Below are positions 56,486-64,000 of a DNA stretch of 64,000 bases, in pieces. Position 1 is the first letter of the stretch; each line of letters begins with the position of its first letter. A program made the position numbers and the translations under genes. The stretch is from Bog-756 sp963727075 (lineage in GTDB: Bacteria; Actinomycetota; Acidimicrobiia; Acidimicrobiales; RAAP-2). The notes under the pieces were generated by a model. The model did not search any database and was not told the origin of the DNA. It was given only the letters and a program-made list of their open reading frames with translations. Location of the stretch: assembly GCA_963727075.1 (NCBI GenBank), contig CAVSET010000006.1, positions 1,922,001 through 1,986,000 of the forward strand, read 5' to 3'.

Positions 56486-57742
56486 GTGAGCGCGGCGATG
56501 CGCACCGTCAGCGAGTCGGTCGTCAGCGACCGGTTGGCCGCGCTCAGCGAACAGGACCCCCTGATGGTGGTGGGAGGAAACTTCGCCACCCCCTGGGAGC
56601 TCGTGCGCCTGGCCGACGCCTCCCTTCCCACCTGCCGAACCTTCGTGCTCAACCCCCAAACTGGGTGGCCGTGCCGCGACGGGTACGTCATCGAGACGCC
56701 GTTCGTCGGGCCCGGAGCGCGTTGCGATCCCCGCCTGGAGTACCTCCCGATGCGGCTGTCGTTGGTCCCACGGCTCTTCGACTCGATGTGGCCGCCGGAT
56801 GCGGTTCTCATCCACACCTCGCCGCCCCGAAGCGGGAAAGTGTCGCTCGGCATCGAAGTGAACATCCTTCCCGCCGCCATCGAGCGGGTCCGTCAACGGG
56901 GCGGGTTGGTCGTGGCCCAGGTGAACCGGCATATGCCCTACACCGGAGCGGATGCCGAGATCGACGTGGCCGACATCGACCTGGCGCTCGAGGTGGACCT
57001 CCCGCTGCCATCGCCGTCGCCCGATCCACCCGACACGGCCGCGGCGGCCATCGGCGAGCAGGTGGCTCGATACGCCGCCGACGGGGGCACCATCCAGCTC
57101 GGCATCGGGCAGGTGCCCGACATCGCCGCCCAACATCTCCGCTCGAAGCGCCGGTTGGGAGTGTGGTCGGAGATGGTGAGCGACGGCATGTTGCAGCTCG
57201 AGCAGGCCGGAGCCCTCGACCCCGAACGGCCGATCTGCGCCTCGTTCCTGTTCGGCTCACAGGAGCTCTATGCCTGGGCCGACGGCAACCCGCGCCTGGC
57301 GATGCGACGGACCGAGGTCGTGAACGATCCCGGCCTGATCGCCACCCTTCCGGCCCTGCTGTCAGTGAACACCGCACTCCAGGTCGACCTGTACGCTCAG
57401 GCCAACGCCAGCTACGTCCGGGGATCCATCTACTCGGGATTCGGCGGTCAGCCCGACTTCGTCGTGGGCGCGCTCCATTCCGAGGGAGGGCACGCGGTCA
57501 TCGCTCTGCGCTCGTGGCACGACAAGACCAACGCGTCCAACATCGTCCCCGTCCTCAACGTGCCGGCATCCTCGTTCCAGCATTCGGTGGTGGTCAGCGA
57601 GCAGGGCAGCGCGGAGATCTTCGGACGGAGCCAGCATGCCCAAGCCCGCCTGCTCATCGAGAAGGTGGCCGACCCTCGCGCTCGGGCTGGTCTGTGGGAG
57701 GAAGCCGAGCGCCTGGGCCTGGCCCGGGTCGCCGTGCCCTGA
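56486..57742 (+). CDS. Acetyl-CoA hydrolase/transferase-family CoA-transferase
   Basis: CoA-transferase of 418 aa, of the acetyl-CoA hydrolase/4-hydroxybutyrate CoA-transferase type. RTEVVNDPGLIATLPALLSV carries the likely catalytic glutamate region; YSGFGGQPDFVVGALHSEGG and FLFGSQELYAWADGNP are family landmarks. GTG 56486 lies 9 bp after the DUF6390-like gene. As the last gene of the hydrogenase operon it may release acetate or another acid from acyl-CoA, completing a fermentative route from pyruvate. Confidence 0.87.
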   Translation: MSAAMRTVSESVVSDRLAALSEQDPLMVVGGNFATPWELVRLADASLPTCRTFVLNPQTGWPCRDGYVIETPFVGPGARCDPRLEYLPMRLSLVPRLFDSMWPPDAVLIHTSPPRSGKVSLGIEVNILPAAIERVRQRGGLVVAQVNRHMPYTGADAEIDVADIDLALEVDLPLPSPSPDPPDTAAAAIGEQVARYAADGGTIQLGIGQVPDIAAQHLRSKRRLGVWSEMVSDGMLQLEQAGALDPERPICASFLFGSQELYAWADGNPRLAMRRTEVVNDPGLIATLPALLSVNTALQVDLYAQANASYVRGSIYSGFGGQPDFVVGALHSEGGHAVIALRSWHDKTNASNIVPVLNVPASSFQHSVVVSEQGSAEIFGRSQHAQARLLIEKVADPRARAGLWEEAERLGLARVAVP

Positions 57743-57776
57743 GACCGAGCTGCTCAACCCGTCACGGCGGTCCACC

Positions 57777-57807
57777 AGGGACGAGGGTCCCGGAGACCCT
57801 CGTCCCT
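57777..57807 (+). terminator. Hairpin at the end of the hydrogenase operon
   Basis: AGGGACGAGGGTC and GACCCTCGTCCCT form a perfect 13-bp stem with a 5-nt loop, 34 bp after the CoA-transferase stop and just before box K. There is no T-tract, but strong stems of this kind commonly end actinobacterial transcripts. Confidence 0.8.
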
Positions 57808-57823
57808 CCCGCCAACAGGTTCT

Positions 57824-57841
57824 GGGACTTTCTGCCCTAGT
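57824..57841 (+). promoter_or_regulatory. DosR-type box K with -10 element
   Basis: GGGACTTTCTGCCCTAGT; CAAGGT follows after 19 nt (57861-57866), predicting a start near 57873 and a leader of about 90 nt before the PEP synthase gene. Confidence 0.84.
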
Positions 57842-57964
57842 GATCACCTGCGGTCTGCGACAAGGTGGTCAAGGGAGGTGGCTGCACCACCGTGGCCACG
57901 GGGTCTCCGGCTCGGGACAGCCGGGCCGGCGACGCCCGCGTCGATTGCCCGAGGAGGAACTGCC

Positions 57965-60397
57965 GTGAAGAGTCCGACCTACGTGTCCTTCTTCGAAGAA
58001 TTCGGCATCGGCGACGTCCAGACCGTCGGCGGGAAGAATGCCTCGCTCGGCGAGCTCTACCAGAACCTCTCCGGCCGAGGCGTCCGTGTGCCCAACGGCT
58101 TCGCCATCACCGCTGAGGCCTACCGCTACATGCTCGAGGAGGCGGGCATCGTCGGTCCACTGGACGCAGCCCTCGATGGCCTCGATCCGAGCGACATGGA
58201 TGATCTGGCCCGTCGCTCCAAGCACGCCCGCGAGCTCGTCTACGGCGCCACCCTCCCTCCCGACCTGACCAGCGAGATCCTGGCGGGCTACCGACGGCTG
58301 CAGGATGAGTACGGGGACGAGGTCAGCCTGGCCGTCCGCTCCTCGGCCACCGCCGAGGACTTGCCATCGGCGAGCTTTGCCGGCCAACAGGAGACCTTTC
58401 TCAACGTACGCGGCGAAGGGAGCCTGCTCGACGCCTGCCGCCGGTGCTTCGCCAGCCTGTTCACCGACCGTTCCATTCACTATCGGATCGACCAGGGATT
58501 CGACCATCTGAAGGTAGCGCTGTCCATCGGGGTGATGAAGATGGTCCGGGCGGACCTTGCTTCGTCCGGGGTGATGTTCACGCTCGACACGGAATCGGGA
58601 TTCCGTGATGTCGTGTTCATCACGGGCGCATACGGCCTCGGCGAGAACATCGTCCAGGGCGCCGTCGATCCGGATGAGTTCTACGTGCACAAGCCGAGCC
58701 TCATCGCCGGCCATCGAATGGTGCTCCGCCGCCTCCTCGGCGACAAAGCCGTGAAGATGGTCTTCGTCGACGGAGGCACGAAGCACACCACGCGAAACAT
58801 CCCGACTCCGAAATCGGATCGTGAGTCATTCTGCCTCGACGACGCGGACGTGCTCGAGCTTGCCGACATCGCCATGGCGATCGAGTCCCACTATCGACAA
58901 CCGATGGACATCGAATGGGCCAAGGATGGCCTCGACGGCAAGATCTACATCGTCCAGGCCCGGCCGGAGACGGTCGTCTCTCAGCGTCGCGGTTCCACCC
59001 TCGAGACCTACGTCGTGGACGACCCCGGCGAGATCGTCAGCCGGGGTCGCTCCGTGGGCGGTGGAGCGGCAACCGGCGCGGCCCGGGTGATCGACAACGT
59101 CGCTCACCTCGGGACGTTCCGCCCCGGCGAGGTGCTGGTCGCCGACACCACCACGCCGGACTGGGAACCCGTGATGAAGACGGCGGCGGCGATCGTCACC
59201 AATCGGGGAGGGCGCACCTGCCACGCGGCCATCATCGCTCGCGAGCTCGGGATCCCGGCCGTGGTGGGAACGGGCGATGCGACGACATCGATGGTCAATG
59301 GTGAGACAGTCACTGTCTCTTGTGCCGAGGGCGACACCGGCCTTGTGTACCGGGGCGAGGTTGCCTATCACGTCGAGCGGGAGGATGTGGGCGAGCTCAC
59401 CCGTCCCGCCACGAAGATCATGATCAACCTCGGCAACCCCGATCTGGCCTTCAAGAGCTCGTTCCTCCCCAACGACGGGGTCGGACTGGCCCGGATGGAG
59501 TTCATCATCAGCGAGTCGATCAAGGCCCACCCACTTGCCCTGGCCCACCCGGAGCAGGTGACCGATCCCAACGTCCGCCGGGATCTGGAACGCCTAATCC
59601 GTGGCTATCCCGACGGTGAGCACTTCTTCGTTGAGCGGCTGGCCGAGGGCATCGGCACCATCGCCGCGGCCTTCTGGCCAAAGCCGGTGGTCGTCCGCAT
59701 GTCCGATTTCAAGACGAACGAGTACGCCAGTCTCCTCGGTGGAACCGACTTCGAGCCCACCGAGAGCAATCCCATGATCGGCTTTCGTGGGGCATCGCGG
59801 TACGCCCACCCGGCCTACGCCGATGGGTTCGCCCTCGAATGCCGGGCCATGCGCCGGGTGCGGGAACAGATGGGTCTCACCAACGTGGTCCTCATGATCC
59901 CGTTCGTTCGTCGGCTCGCCGAGGCCGAGCGGGTGCTGGAACGTATGGCTGAGCTGGGGCTCCGACGTGGCGACAACGGCCTCGAGGTCTATGCCATGTG
60001 CGAGATCCCGAACAACGTCATCCTGATCGATCGGTTCGCTCAGTACTTTGACGGCTTCTCCATCGGCTCCAACGACCTCACTCAGCTGACCTTGGGAGTA
60101 GACCGGGACAGCGAGATCGTCGCCTTCGACTACGACGAGCGCGACGAAGGGGTGAAGCAGATGATCCGCCTCGCCGTCGAGGGCTGCCGGCGCAACGGCA
60201 TCCACTCCGGCCTCTGCGGGCAGGCACCCTCCGACTATCCCGACATGGCCGAGTTCCTGGTCGAGCTCGAGATCGACTCGATCAGCCTGAACCCCGACAC
60301 GGTGCTGAGGACGACCCGGCAGGTCCTGGAACTCGAGGAGGGCCTCGGGCGATCTCGAGCCGCGGACCCTCGAACGGTCGAAGCGGTCTCGGGTTGA
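57965..60397 (+). CDS. ppsA: Phosphoenolpyruvate synthase
   Basis: PEP synthase (pyruvate, water dikinase) of 810 aa: ATP-binding N-domain (VGGKNASLGELYQNL, ATAEDLPSASFAGQQETFLN), central phosphohistidine domain with the catalytic His in GGRTCHAAIIARELGIPAVV, and C-terminal PEP/pyruvate barrel (GSNDLTQLTLGVDRDSE, GLCGQAPSDYP). It makes PEP, AMP and Pi from pyruvate and ATP, or could run toward pyruvate with ATP gain. GTG 57965 is behind GAGGAGG; the upstream extension is rejected. It is the only gene visible behind box K and ends 10 bp from a convergent gene. Confidence 0.94.
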   Translation: MKSPTYVSFFEEFGIGDVQTVGGKNASLGELYQNLSGRGVRVPNGFAITAEAYRYMLEEAGIVGPLDAALDGLDPSDMDDLARRSKHARELVYGATLPPDLTSEILAGYRRLQDEYGDEVSLAVRSSATAEDLPSASFAGQQETFLNVRGEGSLLDACRRCFASLFTDRSIHYRIDQGFDHLKVALSIGVMKMVRADLASSGVMFTLDTESGFRDVVFITGAYGLGENIVQGAVDPDEFYVHKPSLIAGHRMVLRRLLGDKAVKMVFVDGGTKHTTRNIPTPKSDRESFCLDDADVLELADIAMAIESHYRQPMDIEWAKDGLDGKIYIVQARPETVVSQRRGSTLETYVVDDPGEIVSRGRSVGGGAATGAARVIDNVAHLGTFRPGEVLVADTTTPDWEPVMKTAAAIVTNRGGRTCHAAIIARELGIPAVVGTGDATTSMVNGETVTVSCAEGDTGLVYRGEVAYHVEREDVGELTRPATKIMINLGNPDLAFKSSFLPNDGVGLARMEFIISESIKAHPLALAHPEQVTDPNVRRDLERLIRGYPDGEHFFVERLAEGIGTIAAAFWPKPVVVRMSDFKTNEYASLLGGTDFEPTESNPMIGFRGASRYAHPAYADGFALECRAMRRVREQMGLTNVVLMIPFVRRLAEAERVLERMAELGLRRGDNGLEVYAMCEIPNNVILIDRFAQYFDGFSIGSNDLTQLTLGVDRDSEIVAFDYDERDEGVKQMIRLAVEGCRRNGIHSGLCGQAPSDYPDMAEFLVELEIDSISLNPDTVLRTTRQVLELEEGLGRSRAADPRTVEAVSG

Positions 60398-60406
60398 GAC
60401 AACCGA

Positions 60407-62032
60407 TCAGATCGACTCGGGCACCATGTCGATCGCACCGCAGGGGCACTCTTGGGCGCAGAGCCCGCAACCCTTGCAGAAGTCGAAGTTGAATTCGTAG
60501 CCTCCGCTCTGACCGAGCTTGACGACTGCGTTGTCGGGACACACCCCGAAACAGTTGTCACATTCGAAACAGTTGCCACACGACAGACAGCGGCGGGCCT
60601 CGAACAGGGCGTTGTCCGCCGTCAGGCCGCCAACCACCTCGTCGAACGTGCTCTGCCGGCGCACCCGATCCAGCTCTGGACGCCTGGTACGCGGAGCGTC
60701 CGAGTAGTACCAGGTGTTGAGGCGGTCGAACGAGGCGAGCTCGGGCGGCGCCGGATCGTCGACCTCGTGGCCGGAGAGGAAGGCGTCGATCCCGCGGGCG
60801 GCACGCCGGCCGTGCCCGATGGCGATCGTCGCCGTCCGCTCGGACGGCACCGAGTCGCCGCCGGCGAACACGCCGCTCTCACCGGTCATCATTGTCGGTC
60901 GGACTTCGATCACGCCGTCCTCGACGCCGACATCCGGTGCCCGGTCGAGAAGGGAGAGATCGGTGTCTTGACCCAGGGCCAGCACCAACGAGTCGGCATC
61001 GAGCTCTTCGAACTCGCCAGTCGGTTCGGGGAAGCCGTTCTCGTCGAGGCACATCTTCTCGAGCGCGATCCGATTGTCTTCGAATCCCGTCACCGTCGAG
61101 AGCCAGCGCATGGTGATGCCCTCACCGATCGCCTCTTCGAGCTCCTCCTCGTCGGCGGGCATGCGCTCTCGATTGCGTCGGTAGACGATGACCGGGTCGG
61201 TGGCACCGAGGCGGCGTGCCGTCCGGGCCGCATCGAGAGCAGTGTCCCCGCCCCCGTAGACGACCACCCGGCGGCCGAGCAGGGGCGGATCACCCTCGGC
61301 CACCCGGTGCAGGAGCGAGATGGCATCGAGCACACGAGACGAGTCGCCGGCCGGGATGTCGATCCGTCGGGCCAGCTGGGCCCCGACAGCCAGAAAGACC
61401 GCGTCGAAGCGGCCCTCGGCCCGTTCCTGCTCGAAATCACGAACGGTGTGATCGAGCTGGACGTCGACGCCGAGGGCAACGATGCGACCGATCTCCGCGT
61501 CGAGAACCTCTCGGGGAAGACGATAGGCCGGGATGCCGTAGCGCATCATGCCCCCGAGGTCCGGAGCCGAGTCCACCAGGCAGACGTGATGGCCGAGCCG
61601 TCGCAGGTGGTAGGTGGCACTCATCCCCGCCGGACCGGCGCCGACCACGAGGACGCGTCTTCCGCTGTCGGGCCCAGCCTGGGGCAGCGTCCAGGCACGT
61701 TCGATGGCCAGGTCGCCGAGGAACCGCTCGACGGAGTTGATGCCGACCGCCTCGTCGAGCTCGGCACGGTTGCAGGCCGTTTCGCAGGGGTGGTAGCAGA
61801 TACGGCCCATCACCGCCGGGAAGGGGTTGTCCTCGACCAGCCGGCGCCATGCCGCCTCGTAGTCGCCGGGCTCGGCGCGGTAGAGCCAGCCCTGGATGTC
61901 CTCGCCCGCCGGACAGGCGTGGTTGCAAGGCGGGAGCCGGTGGACGTACTCGGGACGCTCGATGCGCCAGGAACCGGTCTTGTTGGCGTGGCTCGAGCCC
62001 ACATCGAGGGTGATGGCGAACGGTGGATCCAT
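60407..62032 (-). CDS. GltD-like NAD(P)H oxidoreductase with C-terminal ferredoxin domain
   Basis: Flavoprotein of 541 aa. The N-terminal iron-sulfur region (PPCNHACPAGEDIQGWLYR, GRICYHPCETACNR) is followed by FAD (VVGAGPAGMSATYHLRRLGH) and NAD(P) (VVVYGGGDTALDAARTARRLG) sites. The C-terminus is a two-cluster ferredoxin domain (CFECDNCFGVCPDNAVVKLG and CKGCGLCAQECPCGAIDMV). Located directly after the pyruvate:ferredoxin oxidoreductase genes, it likely moves electrons between ferredoxin and NAD(P)H. ATG 62032 is behind CGGAGGGG and 5 bp after the porB stop. Confidence 0.88.
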   Translation of the reverse strand: MDPPFAITLDVGSSHANKTGSWRIERPEYVHRLPPCNHACPAGEDIQGWLYRAEPGDYEAAWRRLVEDNPFPAVMGRICYHPCETACNRAELDEAVGINSVERFLGDLAIERAWTLPQAGPDSGRRVLVVGAGPAGMSATYHLRRLGHHVCLVDSAPDLGGMMRYGIPAYRLPREVLDAEIGRIVALGVDVQLDHTVRDFEQERAEGRFDAVFLAVGAQLARRIDIPAGDSSRVLDAISLLHRVAEGDPPLLGRRVVVYGGGDTALDAARTARRLGATDPVIVYRRNRERMPADEEELEEAIGEGITMRWLSTVTGFEDNRIALEKMCLDENGFPEPTGEFEELDADSLVLALGQDTDLSLLDRAPDVGVEDGVIEVRPTMMTGESGVFAGGDSVPSERTATIAIGHGRRAARGIDAFLSGHEVDDPAPPELASFDRLNTWYYSDAPRTRRPELDRVRRQSTFDEVVGGLTADNALFEARRCLSCGNCFECDNCFGVCPDNAVVKLGQSGGYEFNFDFCKGCGLCAQECPCGAIDMVPESI

Positions 62033-62037
62033 CTCGA

Positions 62038-63057
62038 TCACCCCTCCGTGCTGATGCGGTCGGATTCGTCGTCGATCAATCCGTAGGCCGCGATATTCGA
62101 GTCGGCAATCGCCTGGATGCGGGCGATCGTGTCCGTGTGCGGGTGGTCGCCGAACAGGTGGGCATAGCGACCCTGGATCGAGAGGTACGCCTCTACCGGC
62201 GTGCGGCGGCGGATGGGCGAGACAGCGGTGATCTCGCCGTCGACGGCCTCGTACACCGGGAAGAGACCGGTCTCCGTCGCCAAGCGCGCCACCGTGATGG
62301 TGTCGCTCGGACTCGAGCCCCATCCCAGGGGGCAGGGGACGAGGATATGGAGGTACCGGGCGCCGTGGACCTCCATGGCGTGCTCGACCTTCCGCTCGAG
62401 ATCGTGAAGATCGGCCACGGTCGCCGTCGCAACATAGGGAATGCCATGGGCCATGGCGATGCGGGGCAGGTCCTTTCCCTGTCCGAAGGGGTTGCCAGGG
62501 TCGCGACCCACCGCCTCGGTGGTGGCCGTGCGCACCGCCGGAGGTGTGGCCCCCGAGCGCTGGACCCCGGTGTTCATGTAGGCCTCGTTGTCGTAGCAGA
62601 TGAAGAGCACGTCATCGTTGCGCTCGAACATGCCTGAGAGGCACCCGAATCCGATGTCTACGGTCCCGCCATCGCCCGCCTGCGAGACGACGCGCACGTC
62701 GGTCCTTCCCTTCACTCGCAGCGCCGCGGCCACCCCGGTGGCGACAGCCGGCGCATTCCCGAACAGTGAATGGAGCCAGGGGATCCGCCATGAAGTCTCG
62801 GGGTAGGGAGTGGAGAACACCTCGAGACATCCGGTGGCGTTCACCGCCACCAGCTGGTCGTGGGTCGCCCGCATCGCCGCGTCGAGGGCGTAGCGGGCCC
62901 CGAGGGCTTCGCCGCATCCCTGGCAGGCTCGGTGCCCCGAATCGAGCGAATTGGCGCGGCCTGGGTCGGACTGGGCGGTCTGGTCGCCGTCGCCGAGCAG
63001 CCGGTTCCCGACGGCGAAGCTCCCCACCTGGTAGAAGCGGACGGGCTGGCCGGTCAT
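62038..63057 (-). CDS. porB: 2-oxoacid (pyruvate):ferredoxin oxidoreductase beta subunit
   Basis: Thiamine-diphosphate-binding beta subunit of 339 aa. HRACQGCGEALGARYALDAA and NATGCLEVFSTPYPETSWRIP have the cluster cysteines; QAGDGGTVDIGFGCLSGMFERND is the ThDP motif, and YDNEAYMNTGVQRSGATP is typical of pyruvate-specific enzymes. ATG 63057 is behind GAGGAG. It converts pyruvate and CoA to acetyl-CoA, CO2 and reduced ferredoxin, or the reverse. Confidence 0.91.
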   Translation of the reverse strand: MTGQPVRFYQVGSFAVGNRLLGDGDQTAQSDPGRANSLDSGHRACQGCGEALGARYALDAAMRATHDQLVAVNATGCLEVFSTPYPETSWRIPWLHSLFGNAPAVATGVAAALRVKGRTDVRVVSQAGDGGTVDIGFGCLSGMFERNDDVLFICYDNEAYMNTGVQRSGATPPAVRTATTEAVGRDPGNPFGQGKDLPRIAMAHGIPYVATATVADLHDLERKVEHAMEVHGARYLHILVPCPLGWGSSPSDTITVARLATETGLFPVYEAVDGEITAVSPIRRRTPVEAYLSIQGRYAHLFGDHPHTDTIARIQAIADSNIAAYGLIDDESDRISTEG

Positions 63058-63065
63058 GGCGCTCC

Positions 63066-64000
63066 TCACCCGACCCGGGGCGCGGTCCCGAGGTCGCGCA
63101 GGACGTTCTCGGCCGACGGTCCAGATCGCCTGGTCCGGGCCATCCGGGCGCGTTCCCGCTCGACCACCGCGTGGTTGAGATCGAGGAAGGTGACGGGATC
63201 GAGCTCGTCCCGGGTGGCGGCGGCGAGCATCCCCTCCAGCGAGGCCCGGGTGATCGGGCGCCCGCCCAGTCCGGCGACGACCGTTCGCAGGGAGCAGTCA
63301 CTCTCATGGGTCGCCATGGCGACATCGGTGGACAGCACACCGCCGAACCCGATGCTGAACGCCTTCTCCACCACCACGATCCTGCGGGCCATGGAGAGCG
63401 CGTCCCGTACCGCCTCCCAAGGGAACGGCCGGAACGAGGTGATCCCGACGACCCCCATCCGTTCGCCGGCATCCCGCTGTTGGTCGACGGCGTCTTTGAT
63501 CGTCCCGAGCACAGACCCCAGGGCAACGACGACCGTCTCCGCGTCCTCGGTCCGGTAGGCATGGACCAGGCCGCCGCTCGGGCGCCCGAAACGCTGGGTG
63601 AACTCGGCGGCAAGGACAGGGATCCGTTCCAGGGCATCGAGCTGGCGGAGGTGGGCGAGATACCGGACCTCCTCGAAGGCCTCCGGACCGACCATCGCCC
63701 CGATGGAGACCGGATCGTCGGGATCGAGCACCTGACGGGGTTCGAAGGGAGGGAGGAAGGCATCGACGTCAGCCTGCTCGGGCACGTCGACCGCCTCGAC
63801 CGCATGGGTGAGGATGAACCCGTCCATGCACACCATCACCGGGACGGACAGCTCTTCGGCCAGGCGAAAGGCCTGGACATGGAGATCGGCGGCCTCCTGG
63901 TTGGTCTCGGCGAAGAGTTGGACCCATCCCGCGTCCCGAGCGGACATCGCATCGCTGTGGTCGTTCCAGATGTTGATCGGGGCGCCGATCGCCCGGTTGG
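63066..64000 (-). CDS. porA: 2-oxoacid (pyruvate):ferredoxin oxidoreductase alpha subunit (partial)
   Basis: Alpha subunit lacking its N-terminus, which lies beyond the window. NRAIGAPINIWNDHSDAM at the edge, GWVQLFAETNQEAADLHVQA and MVCMDGFILTHAVE are typical PorA sequences. The last frame ends at 63066, with GAGGAGCGCC leading into porB. The operon promoter, and any gamma or delta subunit, must be to the right, so its link to the DosR boxes is untested. Confidence 0.9.
   Translation of the reverse strand, partial: NRAIGAPINIWNDHSDAMSARDAGWVQLFAETNQEAADLHVQAFRLAEELSVPVMVCMDGFILTHAVEAVDVPEQADVDAFLPPFEPRQVLDPDDPVSIGAMVGPEAFEEVRYLAHLRQLDALERIPVLAAEFTQRFGRPSGGLVHAYRTEDAETVVVALGSVLGTIKDAVDQQRDAGERMGVVGITSFRPFPWEAVRDALSMARRIVVVEKAFSIGFGGVLSTDVAMATHESDCSLRTVVAGLGGRPITRASLEGMLAAATRDELDPVTFLDLNHAVVERERARMARTRRSGPSAENVLRDLGTAPRVG

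Overview
This is a high-GC actinobacterial window. I infer Actinomycetota, possibly an Acidimicrobiia-like lineage known from uncultured genomes; the class cannot be proved from the sequence. The unifying theme is a dormancy (hypoxia/NO) regulon of the DevR/DosR type. The left end carries a divergent devR-like response regulator and devS-like GAF histidine kinase. The regulator keeps Lys179, Lys182 and Asn183 at the same numbering as M. tuberculosis DosR. Through the window I read 19 copies of a partial palindrome close to GGGACTTTCGGCCCTAGT, the DosR-box pattern, nearly all pointing at a gene start. At 14 of them a hexamer of the form NAnnnT begins exactly 19 nt after the box (20 nt at two more). 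In one subclass the start codon itself sits where transcription should begin, which suggests leaderless mRNAs.

Layout: 0-5 kb, devR/devS, a universal stress protein, a zinc alcohol dehydrogenase, a site-2 protease and an FMN split-barrel protein. 5-7.6 kb (minus), phosphate transporter PiT, a PhoU-like partner and two small proteins behind one box. 7.7-14.7 kb, a drug-export-type ABC pair, a secreted GH92 mannosidase, and a carboxymuconolactone decarboxylase plus ECF41/SigJ sigma factor with an ECF41-type promoter. 15-28.6 kb, DUF1918, CBS, CYTH-CHAD, an APH-ATPase fusion, a HAD-GH65 fusion (many frameshifts), a LolCD-like ABC pair, a heavily frameshifted FtsH, PPK2 and Hsp20. 29-36 kb, small unknowns, erythromycin-esterase-like, PRTase-dienelactone hydrolase, Nudix, ferritin-like, SPFH and CBS proteins. 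36-41 kb, methylmalonyl-CoA mutase and propionyl-CoA carboxylase. 41-48.8 kb, lysine/amine catabolism and a glutamate dehydrogenase-permease-semialdehyde dehydrogenase operon. 49-57.8 kb, a group 3b-type [NiFe] hydrogenase operon with a maturation protease, HypC and a CoA-transferase. 58-64 kb, PEP synthase and a pyruvate:ferredoxin oxidoreductase operon with a ferredoxin:NAD(P)H-type oxidoreductase.

Many genes match families of the M. tuberculosis DosR regulon (Rv0569, Rv0571c, Rv2004c, Rv2006, Rv2030c, HspX, Rv2623, Rv2625c, Rv2626c, Rv3129, DosR/DosS). Here they are concentrated in one stretch and joined to central and fermentative metabolism: H2/NADPH cycling, pyruvate-PEP-acetyl-CoA interconversion, propionate handling, glutamate/GABA and polyphosphate. 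The inferred picture is an anaerobic-survival island that regenerates NAD(P), disposes of reductant as H2 and protects macromolecules.

Caution: at least ten genes carry frameshifts, from one to six or more, often near homopolymers, while long neighbours are intact. Unpolished-assembly indels explain this more simply than pseudogenisation. Long antisense ORFs are high-GC shadows and are omitted. I saw no tRNA, rRNA, CRISPR array or insertion sequence.
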